Shown here one piece after another: positions 27,406 to 35,970 of a stretch of DNA of 64,000 nt. The stretch comes from Chishuiella changwenlii (GTDB lineage Bacteria; Bacteroidota; Bacteroidia; Flavobacteriales; Weeksellaceae), in NCBI RefSeq assembly GCF_900142565.1, contig NZ_FRBH01000005.1:248001-312000 (forward strand), in the 5' to 3' direction. The notes beneath the pieces are model-generated. The model was not told the origin of the DNA. It worked only from the letters and a program-made list of their open reading frames with translations, and ran no database searches. Position 1 is the first letter of the stretch, and the number at the start of each line of letters is the position of its first letter. The position numbers were made by a program, and so were the translations under genes.

Positions 27406-27984
27406 CTAGTTAAATAGTGTATTTATAATAATTTGTTTTCTCTGAGAAATTATTTCAACATATTGCTTATCATCTAACTTAAATGATTCTTGTATTAATG
27501 GACGCATACAAATAGGAAACGTAACCAATGAAACTAAGTTCATTATAAACTGAAAAGGTTCTATTGGAGATATATTTCCTTTTTCAATTTCACAATTAAG
27601 CTCTTTTGTTAGAACCTTCATTATTTTATCCATTTGCTCATGATCTTTATAAGCACAACCTTGATTAATTTGTGTTACTAAATAAATTTCTAGGTAAGGA
27701 TACTCTAATGCTACTTCTAAACTATAGTCTATATAATTTTCAATCTTTTCTTTAAAAGTCATATCAGAATGTAAAATAGCTTCAGACTTTTCATGTTCTT
27801 GTTTCATTGCTTCCTCAAAAACATTCTCAAATAAATTGTTTCTCGATCTAAAGTAATAGTTTATAAGAGTTCTATTTACCTTGGCTTCATCTGCAATTTC
27901 TTGTGTTGTTGCATTAAATTTACCTTCAGTAAAAAACATTCGTTTGGCTGTATTTTTTATTAATTCTTCCGTTTGATCTTTCAT
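27406..27984 (-). CDS. TetR-family transcriptional regulator
   Basis: 192 residues. The N-terminal TetR HTH is clear: AKRMFFTEGKFNATTQEIADEAKVNRTLINYYFRSRNNLFENVF (about 13-56), with the typical recognition helix TLINYYF. The C-terminal ligand domain (about 70-192) is helical and without close likeness that I can name. It is the first gene of the efflux operon, 7 bases before tolC, and the operon promoter overlaps a palindrome suited to TetR dimers, so ligand-relieved autorepression is likely. Confidence 0.92.
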   Translation of the reverse strand: MKDQTEELIKNTAKRMFFTEGKFNATTQEIADEAKVNRTLINYYFRSRNNLFENVFEEAMKQEHEKSEAILHSDMTFKEKIENYIDYSLEVALEYPYLEIYLVTQINQGCAYKDHEQMDKIMKVLTKELNCEIEKGNISPIEPFQFIMNLVSLVTFPICMRPLIQESFKLDDKQYVEIISQRKQIIINTLFN

Positions 27985-27994
27985 TATATTTGAT

Positions 27995-28028
27995 TAAACA
28001 TTTTTGTTTGACATTTTTGTTAAACAAA
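27995..28028. promoter_or_regulatory. Candidate TetR operator palindromes
   Basis: TTTGTT-A-AACAAA (28016-28028) is a perfect odd-centred palindrome overlapping the -7 box and the likely start site of the efflux operon. A second inverted pair, TAAACA/TGTTTG (27995-28000, 28005-28010), lies next to it toward the gene. Position and symmetry suit TetR autorepression; binding is inferred. Confidence 0.5.
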
Positions 28029-28055
28029 AGTATTAATTTTTTTTATACTACCAAA
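28025..28055 (-). promoter_or_regulatory. Promoter of the TetR efflux operon
   Basis: On the minus strand: TTTG (28055-28052), a 19-base spacer, TACTTTTG (28032-28025). This is an exact match to the Bacteroidota consensus, about 40 bases before the tetR ATG. Confidence 0.8.
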
Positions 28056-28121
28056 CAACTGATTTGCTTTTCTTTAAAAAATTTGACAAAAAAGTTAATT
28101 TCCTAAACTATTTATTCTTTC

Positions 28122-28129
28122 TAAATTTG
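28122..28129 (+). promoter_or_regulatory. Candidate -7 box directly before ypdA
   Basis: TAAATTTG ends 5 bases before the ATG. TTTC sits at the expected -33 position. If used, the transcript would start at or near the first base of the start codon. Confidence 0.45.
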
Positions 28130-28133
28130 TTTC

Positions 28134-29114
28134 ATGGAAGAAAATTATGATTTAATTATTGTTGGAGCTGGACCAATTGGTTTAGCTTGTGCCATAGAAG
28201 CTAAAAGAAATAATCTTTCTTATTTAATTATAGAAAAAGGTGCTTTAACAAATAGTTTATACAATTATCCTTTATATATGACTTTCTTTTCTATAGCAGA
28301 ACGATTAGAAATTGGAGAGATTCCTTTTAATTGTATTTCACCAAAACCTGGTAGACAAGAAGCTTTAGAATACTATAGAAACATTCATAAATATTTCAAT
28401 TTTAATTTACACTTATACGAAGAAGTTCTTGATATCACTAAAAACGATAAAGCAGAATTTGATATAAAGACAAATAAAAACAATTACTCTTCTAAAAATG
28501 TTGTCTTAGCTACTGGTTTTTATGACATTCCAAATATGATGAATATTAAGGGAGAAGATTTACCTAAAGTTCATCATTATTACAAAGAAGCACACCCCTA
28601 TTCTTTTCAGAACGTTGTAGTTGTAGGAGCAAATAATTCTTCGGTAGATGCTGCATTAGAATGTTACCGAAAGGGCGCTAATGTTACAATGATTATTCGA
28701 GGAGAAGGATTTACTAAAAATTTAAAATATTGGGTTCGTCCAGATATAGAAAATAGAATTGCAGAGGGTAGTATAAAAGCCTACTTTAATTCTACTATAA
28801 CATCTATTAATGAGGAATCAGTATCTGTTAAAACACCAAATGAAGAGTTAGAAATTGAAAATGATACTGTTTTGGCTTTAACTGGATATCATCCTAATTT
28901 TGACTTTTTACAAAAGTTAGGAATTACTTTAAGTAATGATGCATTAAAAACACCAAACTATAATACAACTACAATGGAAACAAATGTAAATGGTCTATAT
29001 TTGGCTGGCGTTGTATGTGGTGGTATGTTAACCAATATTTGGTTTATTGAGAATTCTCGCGTGCATGCAAAACAAATTGTAGAAGCTATTCTAGCAAAAC
29101 AAAATGCAAACTAA
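28134..29114 (+). CDS. ypdA: YpdA-type bacillithiol disulfide reductase-like flavoprotein
   Basis: 326 residues of the FAD/NAD(P)-binding thioredoxin-reductase-like fold. The FAD motif is DLIIVGAGPIGLACAIEA (6-23), and a second dinucleotide motif NVVVVGANNSSVDAALE lies near residues 161-177. The C-terminal FAD-contact segment is NGLYLAGVV. The characteristic YpdA features PLYMTFFSIAERLEIG and the lack of a CxxC redox pair distinguish it from thioredoxin reductase. In Firmicutes YpdA acts on bacillithiol disulfide; flavobacteria also make bacillithiol, so the same role is likely. It is followed 6 bases later by a methyltransferase gene. Confidence 0.85.
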   Translation: MEENYDLIIVGAGPIGLACAIEAKRNNLSYLIIEKGALTNSLYNYPLYMTFFSIAERLEIGEIPFNCISPKPGRQEALEYYRNIHKYFNFNLHLYEEVLDITKNDKAEFDIKTNKNNYSSKNVVLATGFYDIPNMMNIKGEDLPKVHHYYKEAHPYSFQNVVVVGANNSSVDAALECYRKGANVTMIIRGEGFTKNLKYWVRPDIENRIAEGSIKAYFNSTITSINEESVSVKTPNEELEIENDTVLALTGYHPNFDFLQKLGITLSNDALKTPNYNTTTMETNVNGLYLAGVVCGGMLTNIWFIENSRVHAKQIVEAILAKQNAN

Positions 29115-29120
29115 TTATTT

Positions 29121-29837
29121 ATGAAAGACTTATTTGGACAAGCTATTCTAGATTATCAAACGAATAATTCGCCTGAAGATTTATATACAGAAACTTCTAT
29201 CTCTGAATTAGACATAATGCCAATAGATTATCTTTTTAGAGGATATGATGAAATGCCTAGTTTAGAACAAAAAGCATTACAATTAGCAAAAGGAAATATT
29301 TTAGATGTTGGTGCAGGTGCAGGATCTCATAGTTTATACTTACAAGAAAATAAATTTGATGTAACAGCAATCGATATTTCTCCAAAAGCTATAGAAGCAT
29401 GCAAATTAAGAGGAATTGAAAAAGCCAACGTTCATAATTTTTTAGATTTAAATGAAGAAAATAAATTCGATACTATTCTATTTTTAATGAATGGTACTGG
29501 AATTTTTCAGAATTTAATTCTAATTAATGTATACTTAGATAAAATAAAAAAGTTGTTAGCTGAAAATGGACAAGTATTAATTGATGGAACAGATATTATT
29601 TACATGTTTGATGAAGATGAAGATGGTGGAAAATGGATACCTAGTAATGGAAATTATTATGGAGAATTAGATTTTACAGTTCATTACAAAGGTGAAATTG
29701 AAGATACCATTAATTGGTTATACCTAGATTTTGATACATTGAAAAATGCTTGTAATCATCATAAATTAAATTGCACAAAAGTAAAATCTGAAGGAGATTC
29801 TTATTTAGCTAAGATAACGTTAGAGGTTAGAAACTAG
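29121..29837 (+). CDS. Class I SAM-dependent methyltransferase
   Basis: 238 residues. Motif I ILDVGAGAGSHSLYL (about 56-70), the acidic end of strand 2 in VTAIDISPKAIEACK, and motif IV DTILFLMNGTG are all in place. The substrate is unknown; the C-terminal half has an unusual acidic loop, DEDEDGGKW. It begins 6 bases after ypdA, so it is likely in the same transcript, but I see no functional link. No terminator is evident after it; the following gap holds repeats. Confidence 0.85.
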   Translation: MKDLFGQAILDYQTNNSPEDLYTETSISELDIMPIDYLFRGYDEMPSLEQKALQLAKGNILDVGAGAGSHSLYLQENKFDVTAIDISPKAIEACKLRGIEKANVHNFLDLNEENKFDTILFLMNGTGIFQNLILINVYLDKIKKLLAENGQVLIDGTDIIYMFDEDEDGGKWIPSNGNYYGELDFTVHYKGEIEDTINWLYLDFDTLKNACNHHKLNCTKVKSEGDSYLAKITLEVRN

Positions 29838-29970
29838 ATTTTAGATGTAAGATTATAAGAAGTAAGGCTTACTTAGCGCTCTCTGCGAAAACTTTGTGTT
29901 CTTTGCGGTTAAAATATAGTATAATAACGAAGTTGATTTAGTTTTAAGATTTTAGATGTAAGATTATAAG
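29836..29970. repeat. 24-base direct repeat flanking a dispersed-repeat-like segment
   Basis: A 24-base sequence beginning AGATTTTAGATG occurs at 29836-29859 and again, identical, at 29947-29970. Between them lies CTCTGCGAAAACTTTGTG..TTTGCGGTT (about 29879-29911), whose reverse complement has the form of the AACCGCAAAG..ACAAAG..CGCAGAG sequences often seen scattered in Bacteroidota intergenic DNA. The remaining bases to 30165 include a TTCAGCTTTACATGACG stretch of similar dispersed-repeat character and no gene that I can support. Confidence 0.75.
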
Positions 29971-30165
29971 GAATAAGCTTTATGCTTCTTCAATCTTGTC
30001 CAAGCATCATTTCAGCTTTACATGACGTTAAATCTAGATGTGTTCCTGAAACCATTATAAAAGCATCTTTTTTGTTCTATATCACGAAAAAAAATTAAAA
30101 TACATCATCTGTTATAAAAGGTCGTCCAAGAAAAATTAGTAATTTAGAGCAGATTATTTATCTCC

Positions 30166-32433
30166 ATGGAAGAACACCTGCCAAAACTCATTACAGATTT
30201 AGGACTAATTTTATGTGTAGGAGCAATTACTACACTTATTTTCAAAAAAATTAATCAACCTTTAGTTTTAGGTTACATTATAGCTGGATTTTTAGTTGGT
30301 CCACATTTCGATTTTATGCCATCTGTTGCAGAAGAGCACAATGTTGAAATATGGGCAAAAATTGGTGTAATTTTTCTATTATTTAGTTTAGGTTTAGAAT
30401 TTAGTTTCAAAAAGCTTCTCAATGTTGGAGGTTCTGCCTCCATAACCGCAATTGTAGAAATTGTCTGTATCGTAACAGTAGGTTATTTTGTCGGTCGATT
30501 TATGAATTGGTCTACAATGGATAGTATTTTTCTTGGTGGTTTGTTAGCAAGTTCTTCAACTACTATTATTATTAGAGCATTTGACGAATTAGGACTTAAA
30601 CGCAAAAAATTTGCTAAAGTTGTTTTCGGTATTTTAATTGTAGAAGATATCGTTGTTATCTTATTAATGGTAATGCTTTCTACAATGGCAGTTAGCCAAC
30701 ATTTTAATGGTGTAGAGCTAATTAATTCTTTTGTTAAATTAGGCTTTTTCTTAGCTGTTTGGTTTATTGGAGGAATATTTATAATTCCAACATTTTTACG
30801 TGCAATTAAAAATTATATTGACGATGAAACCTTATTAATTATATCTGTTGGGCTTTGTTTAGGTATGGTATACATTGCAGATAGCGCTGGATTTTCTATA
30901 GAATTAGGTGCCTTTGTAATGGGGTCTATTTTAGCGGAAACAGTTTATGCAGAAAAGATTGAACATAATTTCCAATCCGTTAAAAATCTATTTGCAACAA
31001 TATTTTTTATCTCAATCGGAATGATGATAGATCCCGTTTCTATGTACGAACATAAATGGGCTATTTTAATTGTTACTTTGCTTACAATTGTCGGAAAATT
31101 AATCTTTACAACCATTGGTGCATTAACCTCTGGTCAACCATTAAAACAATCTATACAAGTTGGTATGAGTATGGCACAGATTGGAGAGTTTGCCTTTATT
31201 GTTGCTGGTTTAGGAATAACACTTGGTGTAACAAGCGACTTTTTGTTTCCTGTAGCAATTGGTGTTTCTGCCATCACAACATTTACAACGCCTTATCTTA
31301 TTAATTCTTCTGAGAAAGTTTATAATTTATTGAATAAAATATTACCTCAAAAAGTTTTAAAAGGAATAGAAAACTATTCAACTGATACGCAGCATATTCA
31401 AAATGAGAGTAAATGGAAAAAAATAATTACGCAAACAATCTCTACTATTTCAATAAATAGTATCATAATTATTGCCATTACTTTAATCGTAAAAAACTTC
31501 TTTGTTATTCTACTTACAGAATGGTTTACTTATTTTGGAGCAAGTTTAATTGGAGTAATTTTAACTGTAATTCTATGTATTCCTTTTATTTGGGCTATAA
31601 TTGGTAATCGTCCAAAACGTGATCTTATTAGAGAATTTTGGGATGAATCTAACTTTAACCGTGCACCTATTATTGCTATAATAACGGTTCGTTTAATTTT
31701 AGTTTTTGTAGGTATTATTTTCATTTACAATCAATTCTTTTCAAGTACAATTGCTTCTCTTATTTTAGCCGTAGGATTAATAATTACAATGTATTTCCTA
31801 TCAAAATATTTTAATCAATTCTACAATTATATTCAGTCAAAATTTATTTATAATCTGAATGAAAGAGAAATTGTTCAAGAAGAAGAAAAACAAAGAAAAA
31901 AACAAGAAAGATTTCAATATACATGGGATAATACGCATATTTCTGATATGACAGTTCCGCAGAATGCTAATTTTATTGGTGTACGTTTAGGTGATTTAGA
32001 TTGGCGAACAAAATTTCAGATTAACATTGCTTATATTAAACGTGGAGATCGAATTTTGCAAACACCAAACTCAGAATCTGTTCTTTATCCTTTTGATAAA
32101 ATTGGTATTATTGGTACAGATGAACAACTTCAACGTTTCGAAAAATATTTACAAATTATTGGAGAAACTCCTCCAGAAGAAAATGAAATTAAAAACACCG
32201 ATAACTTTACTTTAGATAAAGTTGTTGTGCCACAAGATTTTTGTCGCTTAGAATACAAAACTGTAGGTTGGGTAAAAGACAACTCAAGAGGTATTATTGT
32301 TTCTATTGAGCGTAATGGAGAAATCATTCATAATCCCGATAGAAATGTTGAAATCAAGTTAGGTGATTATTTAACAATTGTTGCCGACAAAAAAAATCTA
32401 AAAGCTTTTATACAAGACTTTCATTTAAAATAA
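30166..32433 (+). CDS. Kef/CPA2-type cation:proton antiporter
   Basis: 755 residues. About 12 helices of the Na+/H+ exchanger fold (residues 5-385) contain VLGYIIAGFLVGP, FSLGLEFSFKKL and the GLLASSSTTIIIRAF motif. Further hydrophobic stretches (about 430-560) precede a soluble tail. The tail has two RCK_C (TrkA-C-like) modules: NANFIGVRLGDLDW to IGIIGTDEQLQRF, and CRLEYKTVGWVKDNSRGI to YLTIVADKKNL. No NAD-binding RCK_N domain (GxGxxG) is visible, unlike KefB/KefC, so gating by NAD(H) is not expected. Likely a K+ or Na+/H+ exchanger. dinB follows after 18 bases. Confidence 0.88.
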   Translation: MEEHLPKLITDLGLILCVGAITTLIFKKINQPLVLGYIIAGFLVGPHFDFMPSVAEEHNVEIWAKIGVIFLLFSLGLEFSFKKLLNVGGSASITAIVEIVCIVTVGYFVGRFMNWSTMDSIFLGGLLASSSTTIIIRAFDELGLKRKKFAKVVFGILIVEDIVVILLMVMLSTMAVSQHFNGVELINSFVKLGFFLAVWFIGGIFIIPTFLRAIKNYIDDETLLIISVGLCLGMVYIADSAGFSIELGAFVMGSILAETVYAEKIEHNFQSVKNLFATIFFISIGMMIDPVSMYEHKWAILIVTLLTIVGKLIFTTIGALTSGQPLKQSIQVGMSMAQIGEFAFIVAGLGITLGVTSDFLFPVAIGVSAITTFTTPYLINSSEKVYNLLNKILPQKVLKGIENYSTDTQHIQNESKWKKIITQTISTISINSIIIIAITLIVKNFFVILLTEWFTYFGASLIGVILTVILCIPFIWAIIGNRPKRDLIREFWDESNFNRAPIIAIITVRLILVFVGIIFIYNQFFSSTIASLILAVGLIITMYFLSKYFNQFYNYIQSKFIYNLNEREIVQEEEKQRKKQERFQYTWDNTHISDMTVPQNANFIGVRLGDLDWRTKFQINIAYIKRGDRILQTPNSESVLYPFDKIGIIGTDEQLQRFEKYLQIIGETPPEENEIKNTDNFTLDKVVVPQDFCRLEYKTVGWVKDNSRGIIVSIERNGEIIHNPDRNVEIKLGDYLTIVADKKNLKAFIQDFHLK

Positions 32434-32439
32434 AGCGAG

Positions 32440-32447
32440 TACTTTTG
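32440..32447 (+). promoter_or_regulatory. Candidate -7 box directly before dinB
   Basis: TACTTTTG ends 5 bases before the dinB ATG. No clear -33 element. If real, it would give a leaderless dinB mRNA separate from the antiporter transcript. Confidence 0.35.
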
Positions 32448-32451
32448 TAGT

Positions 32452-33528
32452 ATGCTTCGCAAAATTATTCACATCGATATGGATGCATTTTTTGCATCTG
32501 TAGAACAACGAGATTTCCCAGAATTAAGAAGGAAATGCATTGCTGTAGGTGGAAATGAAGAACGAGGTGTAATTGCAACTGCAAGCTACGAAGCGAGAAA
32601 GTATGGTGTTGGTTCTGCCATGTCATCTGTTGTTGCAAAAAGAAAATGTCCTCAGTTAATTTTTGTAAAACCTCGGTTCCAAGTTTATAAGGAAGTCTCT
32701 AATCAAATTAGAGAAATTTTCTTAGAATATACCGATTTGGTTGAGCCATTATCTTTAGACGAAGCTTATTTAGATGTGACAGTAAATCATAAAAATATTG
32801 AGGTTGCAACAGAAATAGCTCTAGAAATTAAACAAAAAATAAAAGAGCGTACAAATTTAACCGCTTCAGCTGGTGTTTCTTTCAATAAATTCTTAGCAAA
32901 AATTGCTTCCGATTACAACAAACCTGATGGAATATTTGTAATAACACCCAAAATGGCAACTGAATTTATAGAGAATCTTCCTATAAAAAAGTTTCATGGA
33001 ATTGGAAAAGTCACTGCCGAACGAATGCAGATGATGGGCATACACACTGGTTTAGACTTGAGAAATCTGGAATTAGAGAAATTACAACGAGAATTCGGAA
33101 AATCTGGTTTGTATTATTATAATATTGTTAGAGGATTAGATAACAGAGAGGTAAATCCTACAAGAATTAGAAAATCTTCTGGTTCTGAAACTACTTTTAG
33201 CAAAGACATCGAAACTTTAGAAGAATTACAAGTTGCATTATTTCCACTTATGGAAGATGTTTGGAACTGGTCTACCAATACAACCATTTTTGGAAGAACA
33301 ATAACTGTCAAAATAAAATACAACGACTTTACGGTTTCTACAAAAAGTAAATCGGCTTCGTTTGTTATTAAAGACAAAGTTTTGTTTGATAATCTTTGTT
33401 ACGAATTATTAACGGAAGGTTTTACAGCAACAAAACCTGTTCGTTTATTGGGTGTTTCTATTTCTAATCTAGATACAAAAGATAAAGATGGAACTCAACT
33501 AGAAATTCCATTCAGAGAATATTCTTAA
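32452..33528 (+). CDS. dinB: DNA polymerase IV (Y family)
   Basis: Error-prone translesion polymerase (358 residues). Catalytic carboxylates lie in HIDMDAFFASVEQ (Asp8, Asp10) and LSLDEAYLDV (Asp104, Glu105, about). SYEARKYGVGSAM is the steric-gate region, followed by the HhH-type thumb LPIKKFHGIGKVTAERM. The little-finger domain runs from about 235. The tail QLEIPFREYS resembles a beta-clamp-binding peptide (QLxLF-like). No LexA-type box was recognised upstream. Confidence 0.95.
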   Translation: MLRKIIHIDMDAFFASVEQRDFPELRRKCIAVGGNEERGVIATASYEARKYGVGSAMSSVVAKRKCPQLIFVKPRFQVYKEVSNQIREIFLEYTDLVEPLSLDEAYLDVTVNHKNIEVATEIALEIKQKIKERTNLTASAGVSFNKFLAKIASDYNKPDGIFVITPKMATEFIENLPIKKFHGIGKVTAERMQMMGIHTGLDLRNLELEKLQREFGKSGLYYYNIVRGLDNREVNPTRIRKSSGSETTFSKDIETLEELQVALFPLMEDVWNWSTNTTIFGRTITVKIKYNDFTVSTKSKSASFVIKDKVLFDNLCYELLTEGFTATKPVRLLGVSISNLDTKDKDGTQLEIPFREYS

Positions 33529-33541
33529 GATTTTAATTTGA

Positions 33542-35359
33542 TTAATCCCAACGATTCCAACGAATATAAGAAGGCTTAGAGAAATCAAAATTCATCATCT
33601 GATAATCTTTATTATCCAATAAGTTTGTCTTGATTAAATTATCTCCATTTCCAGGAATTGTTGGATAATAAGATAACGAAAAACGAATGTTATTAAATAC
33701 AAAATAATCATTGGTTAGCATTACCCCAAGAGTGAAACGAGAATAAATAGGATTCTGATTAAATATAAATTTTTTATTGTCTCCAATTGCAGAAAACATC
33801 ATGTTAAAAAACGGAGCAATACGAAATCCTAAAAACTGATAAGGTGTATATGATTGTAATTGATATTCAAAAATAATTTTTTGTTGTCCCGTTAAACCTC
33901 TATCAGATGTAAAACCAGCCATTCCTAGATAGTCATGCTCATGTAAAGAAAGTTCATCTGCAGATGATTTTAATCGATTATGACCAAGCAAATAATTCAG
34001 CTTAGCAAAGTTTCTAAATCTCCATTCCCCCCACTTCATCAGTTTTGCCATGTATTGAAATTCGACAGAAAGCGTTTGTTGCTCGAATTTATCTTTATTA
34101 AAAAAGCCTCCAAATTCTATTCCTACACCATAAAAACCAGATCGAACAAAACCTCCAAGATCAGCTTTTACACCAGTATAATATCGTTCTGTGTTTCTTA
34201 TATTTTGTTTAGATGCTATAAAACCGAAAGATTTACCTACAGCAATATCTTCATCAATACCATAATTAAAAATATATTTTGTTTTGATAAATCGTCTTGA
34301 TGAAATACCTAACCCAACAATATAATTACTTTGTGTAGAAAAGAAGTTTGCTGGATCATTTTCTTCACTAGGTGTTTCTGTATAACGTCTTTGGTAATAC
34401 CGAGCAGATGCAATTAAATTGGTTATATTTTCTGACATTCTATCATCAATTCTAAATGCTCTCGCGAACCAATAATCCTGAAAGTTGTACTTAAAGCTAT
34501 TATTTTCTAATATTGGCTGATTAAAATTTAAAGAATCTCTAAAAAATACTTGACCAACAGCTACCCCACCCGCATACTTTGTTAATGGAGAGAAAAATGT
34601 TCGTTGAAAACTAATTGATTTCGTATAGTTACTATCTTCATTAATAAAATAATTAAGATTAGCACTAATTCTAGTTTTTCCAATTGCTGGAACTGTATAA
34701 TTAAACTGATAAAGTGAATTTCCTGTTTTATAATTATGTCGATATCTGTTATCTAAAACATGACCATAACCTAGAAAGTTTCTTTCCCTTATTCGTAATC
34801 CAGCTCTAGAACTTGAGACTGTTCCTGTAAAAAACATACTCCAAGAATCTATTGAGTTTACATAAAGATCAACAGAATCTTTACCTACTGCTTCTCCAAC
34901 TATTTCCACTTTACGAATAGATCTATTGGTACGTATTAAACGCTCCGACTCTTTTACTTTAACGGAATCATATATTTCTCCTTCTTTAAAGAGAACATTC
35001 TGTTTTAGTACGAATTTCTTTGTTTTACCATGTAATCTGTTTCCTGTTCGCTCTATCCATTTTTCTGGTTTTTTAGTGGTATCGTTTAAAGAATAACCAA
35101 AAGGATCTGTGGTTTTGTAATGAATATTTCTGATGTATTTACCTTCAAAAATATCTTGACTAGGATTAAGGTATTGCACAGGAAAATTCTTCTTCCTTTT
35201 ATTAAAAAGTAGTTTCTCGTAAAGTTTTCTAAAATTTGATTTGTCTTTATTTTTTACTGTAACTGTATCAACTTTAATACTGTCAACCTGCGCACTAACC
35301 GATGCCGAAATAAAAAATAAAACTCCAAAAAGAAATAGTATAGATATTTTTTTTACCAC
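33542..35359 (-). CDS. Outer-membrane protein with POTRA-like domain and barrel (BamA/TamA-like)
   Basis: 605 residues with a signal peptide (cleavage near SVSAQ). The stretch from about 65 to 175 has a POTRA-like pattern (EGKYIRNIHYKTTDPFG, then KVKESERLIRTNRSIRKVEIVGE). The rest is a barrel rich in aromatic and Gly residues (GYGHVLDNRYRHNY, YNYGIDEDIAVG-like), ending YIRWNRWD. The arrangement resembles Omp85/surface-antigen proteins in brief form; the exact subfamily and cargo are unknown. The NlpC gene ends 8 bases upstream. Confidence 0.75.
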   Translation of the reverse strand: MVKKISILFLFGVLFFISASVSAQVDSIKVDTVTVKNKDKSNFRKLYEKLLFNKRKKNFPVQYLNPSQDIFEGKYIRNIHYKTTDPFGYSLNDTTKKPEKWIERTGNRLHGKTKKFVLKQNVLFKEGEIYDSVKVKESERLIRTNRSIRKVEIVGEAVGKDSVDLYVNSIDSWSMFFTGTVSSSRAGLRIRERNFLGYGHVLDNRYRHNYKTGNSLYQFNYTVPAIGKTRISANLNYFINEDSNYTKSISFQRTFFSPLTKYAGGVAVGQVFFRDSLNFNQPILENNSFKYNFQDYWFARAFRIDDRMSENITNLIASARYYQRRYTETPSEENDPANFFSTQSNYIVGLGISSRRFIKTKYIFNYGIDEDIAVGKSFGFIASKQNIRNTERYYTGVKADLGGFVRSGFYGVGIEFGGFFNKDKFEQQTLSVEFQYMAKLMKWGEWRFRNFAKLNYLLGHNRLKSSADELSLHEHDYLGMAGFTSDRGLTGQQKIIFEYQLQSYTPYQFLGFRIAPFFNMMFSAIGDNKKFIFNQNPIYSRFTLGVMLTNDYFVFNNIRFSLSYYPTIPGNGDNLIKTNLLDNKDYQMMNFDFSKPSYIRWNRWD

Positions 35360-35367
35360 ATTAAATA

Positions 35368-35934
35368 TTAAAGAAGTCTAACAGCTTTTACAAATCTGGC
35401 TTTCCAATAATTTTCATCAAGTGATGAAATCATTACTCCTTTTGAAGTTGATGAATGAATAAAATTAATTACTCCACTTCTGTCTATATTTTCAACAATC
35501 CCTACGTGAGAAATTGAATTTCCAGAAGTATTAAAAAATATTAAATCGCCCAATTTTACTTGTTTGATATCAATTTCTTTGCCAAATTGCGCTTGATCTC
35601 TAGAAACACGTGGTAAATCTAAATCTAGCTCTTTAAAGCTTACATAAACTAGACCCGAACAATCAAATCCAGATTTTGTAGTTCCTCCATATTTATATGG
35701 TGTCCCGATATAAGATTTTGCTGTTTTTAAAACCTTGTTAACATCTTTAGAAGCAGAACTTTCTGCGTTAGAGGAACGATAAGTAGCATCCGAAGTATTT
35801 TTAGTATTTTTCTTAGAAGAAGTATATACTTTTTTTGATCCTGTTTTCTTATAAGATGTAACTTTTCTAGTTCCACAAGAAATTATAAAACTACTTAAAA
35901 TAAGTAAAACTGCGGTATTATATATCTTCTTCAT
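35368..35934 (-). CDS. NlpC/P60-family cell-wall peptidase, lipoprotein
   Basis: 188 residues. The lipobox gives Cys20 (IISC). A Ser/Lys/Thr-rich linker leads to the NlpC/P60 domain (about 75-188). The catalytic Cys is in KSGFDCSGLVYVSF, His in SISHVGIV, and the third polar residue in VINFIHSS. It should cleave peptidoglycan stem peptides in the periplasm. Neighbours are an ECF sigma factor upstream (36-base gap) and an outer-membrane barrel downstream (8-base gap), suggesting an envelope transcript. Confidence 0.9.
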   Translation of the reverse strand: MKKIYNTAVLLILSSFIISCGTRKVTSYKKTGSKKVYTSSKKNTKNTSDATYRSSNAESSASKDVNKVLKTAKSYIGTPYKYGGTTKSGFDCSGLVYVSFKELDLDLPRVSRDQAQFGKEIDIKQVKLGDLIFFNTSGNSISHVGIVENIDRSGVINFIHSSTSKGVMISSLDENYWKARFVKAVRLL

Positions 35935-35970
35935 ATTCTAAATCTTCTTTTATTTTAACGATAAAAAATA

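Noticed and set aside
29983-30099. Short frame of about 38 codons before the antiporter gene
   Set aside because: It falls in repeat-like sequence, has no good start context and no recognisable features.
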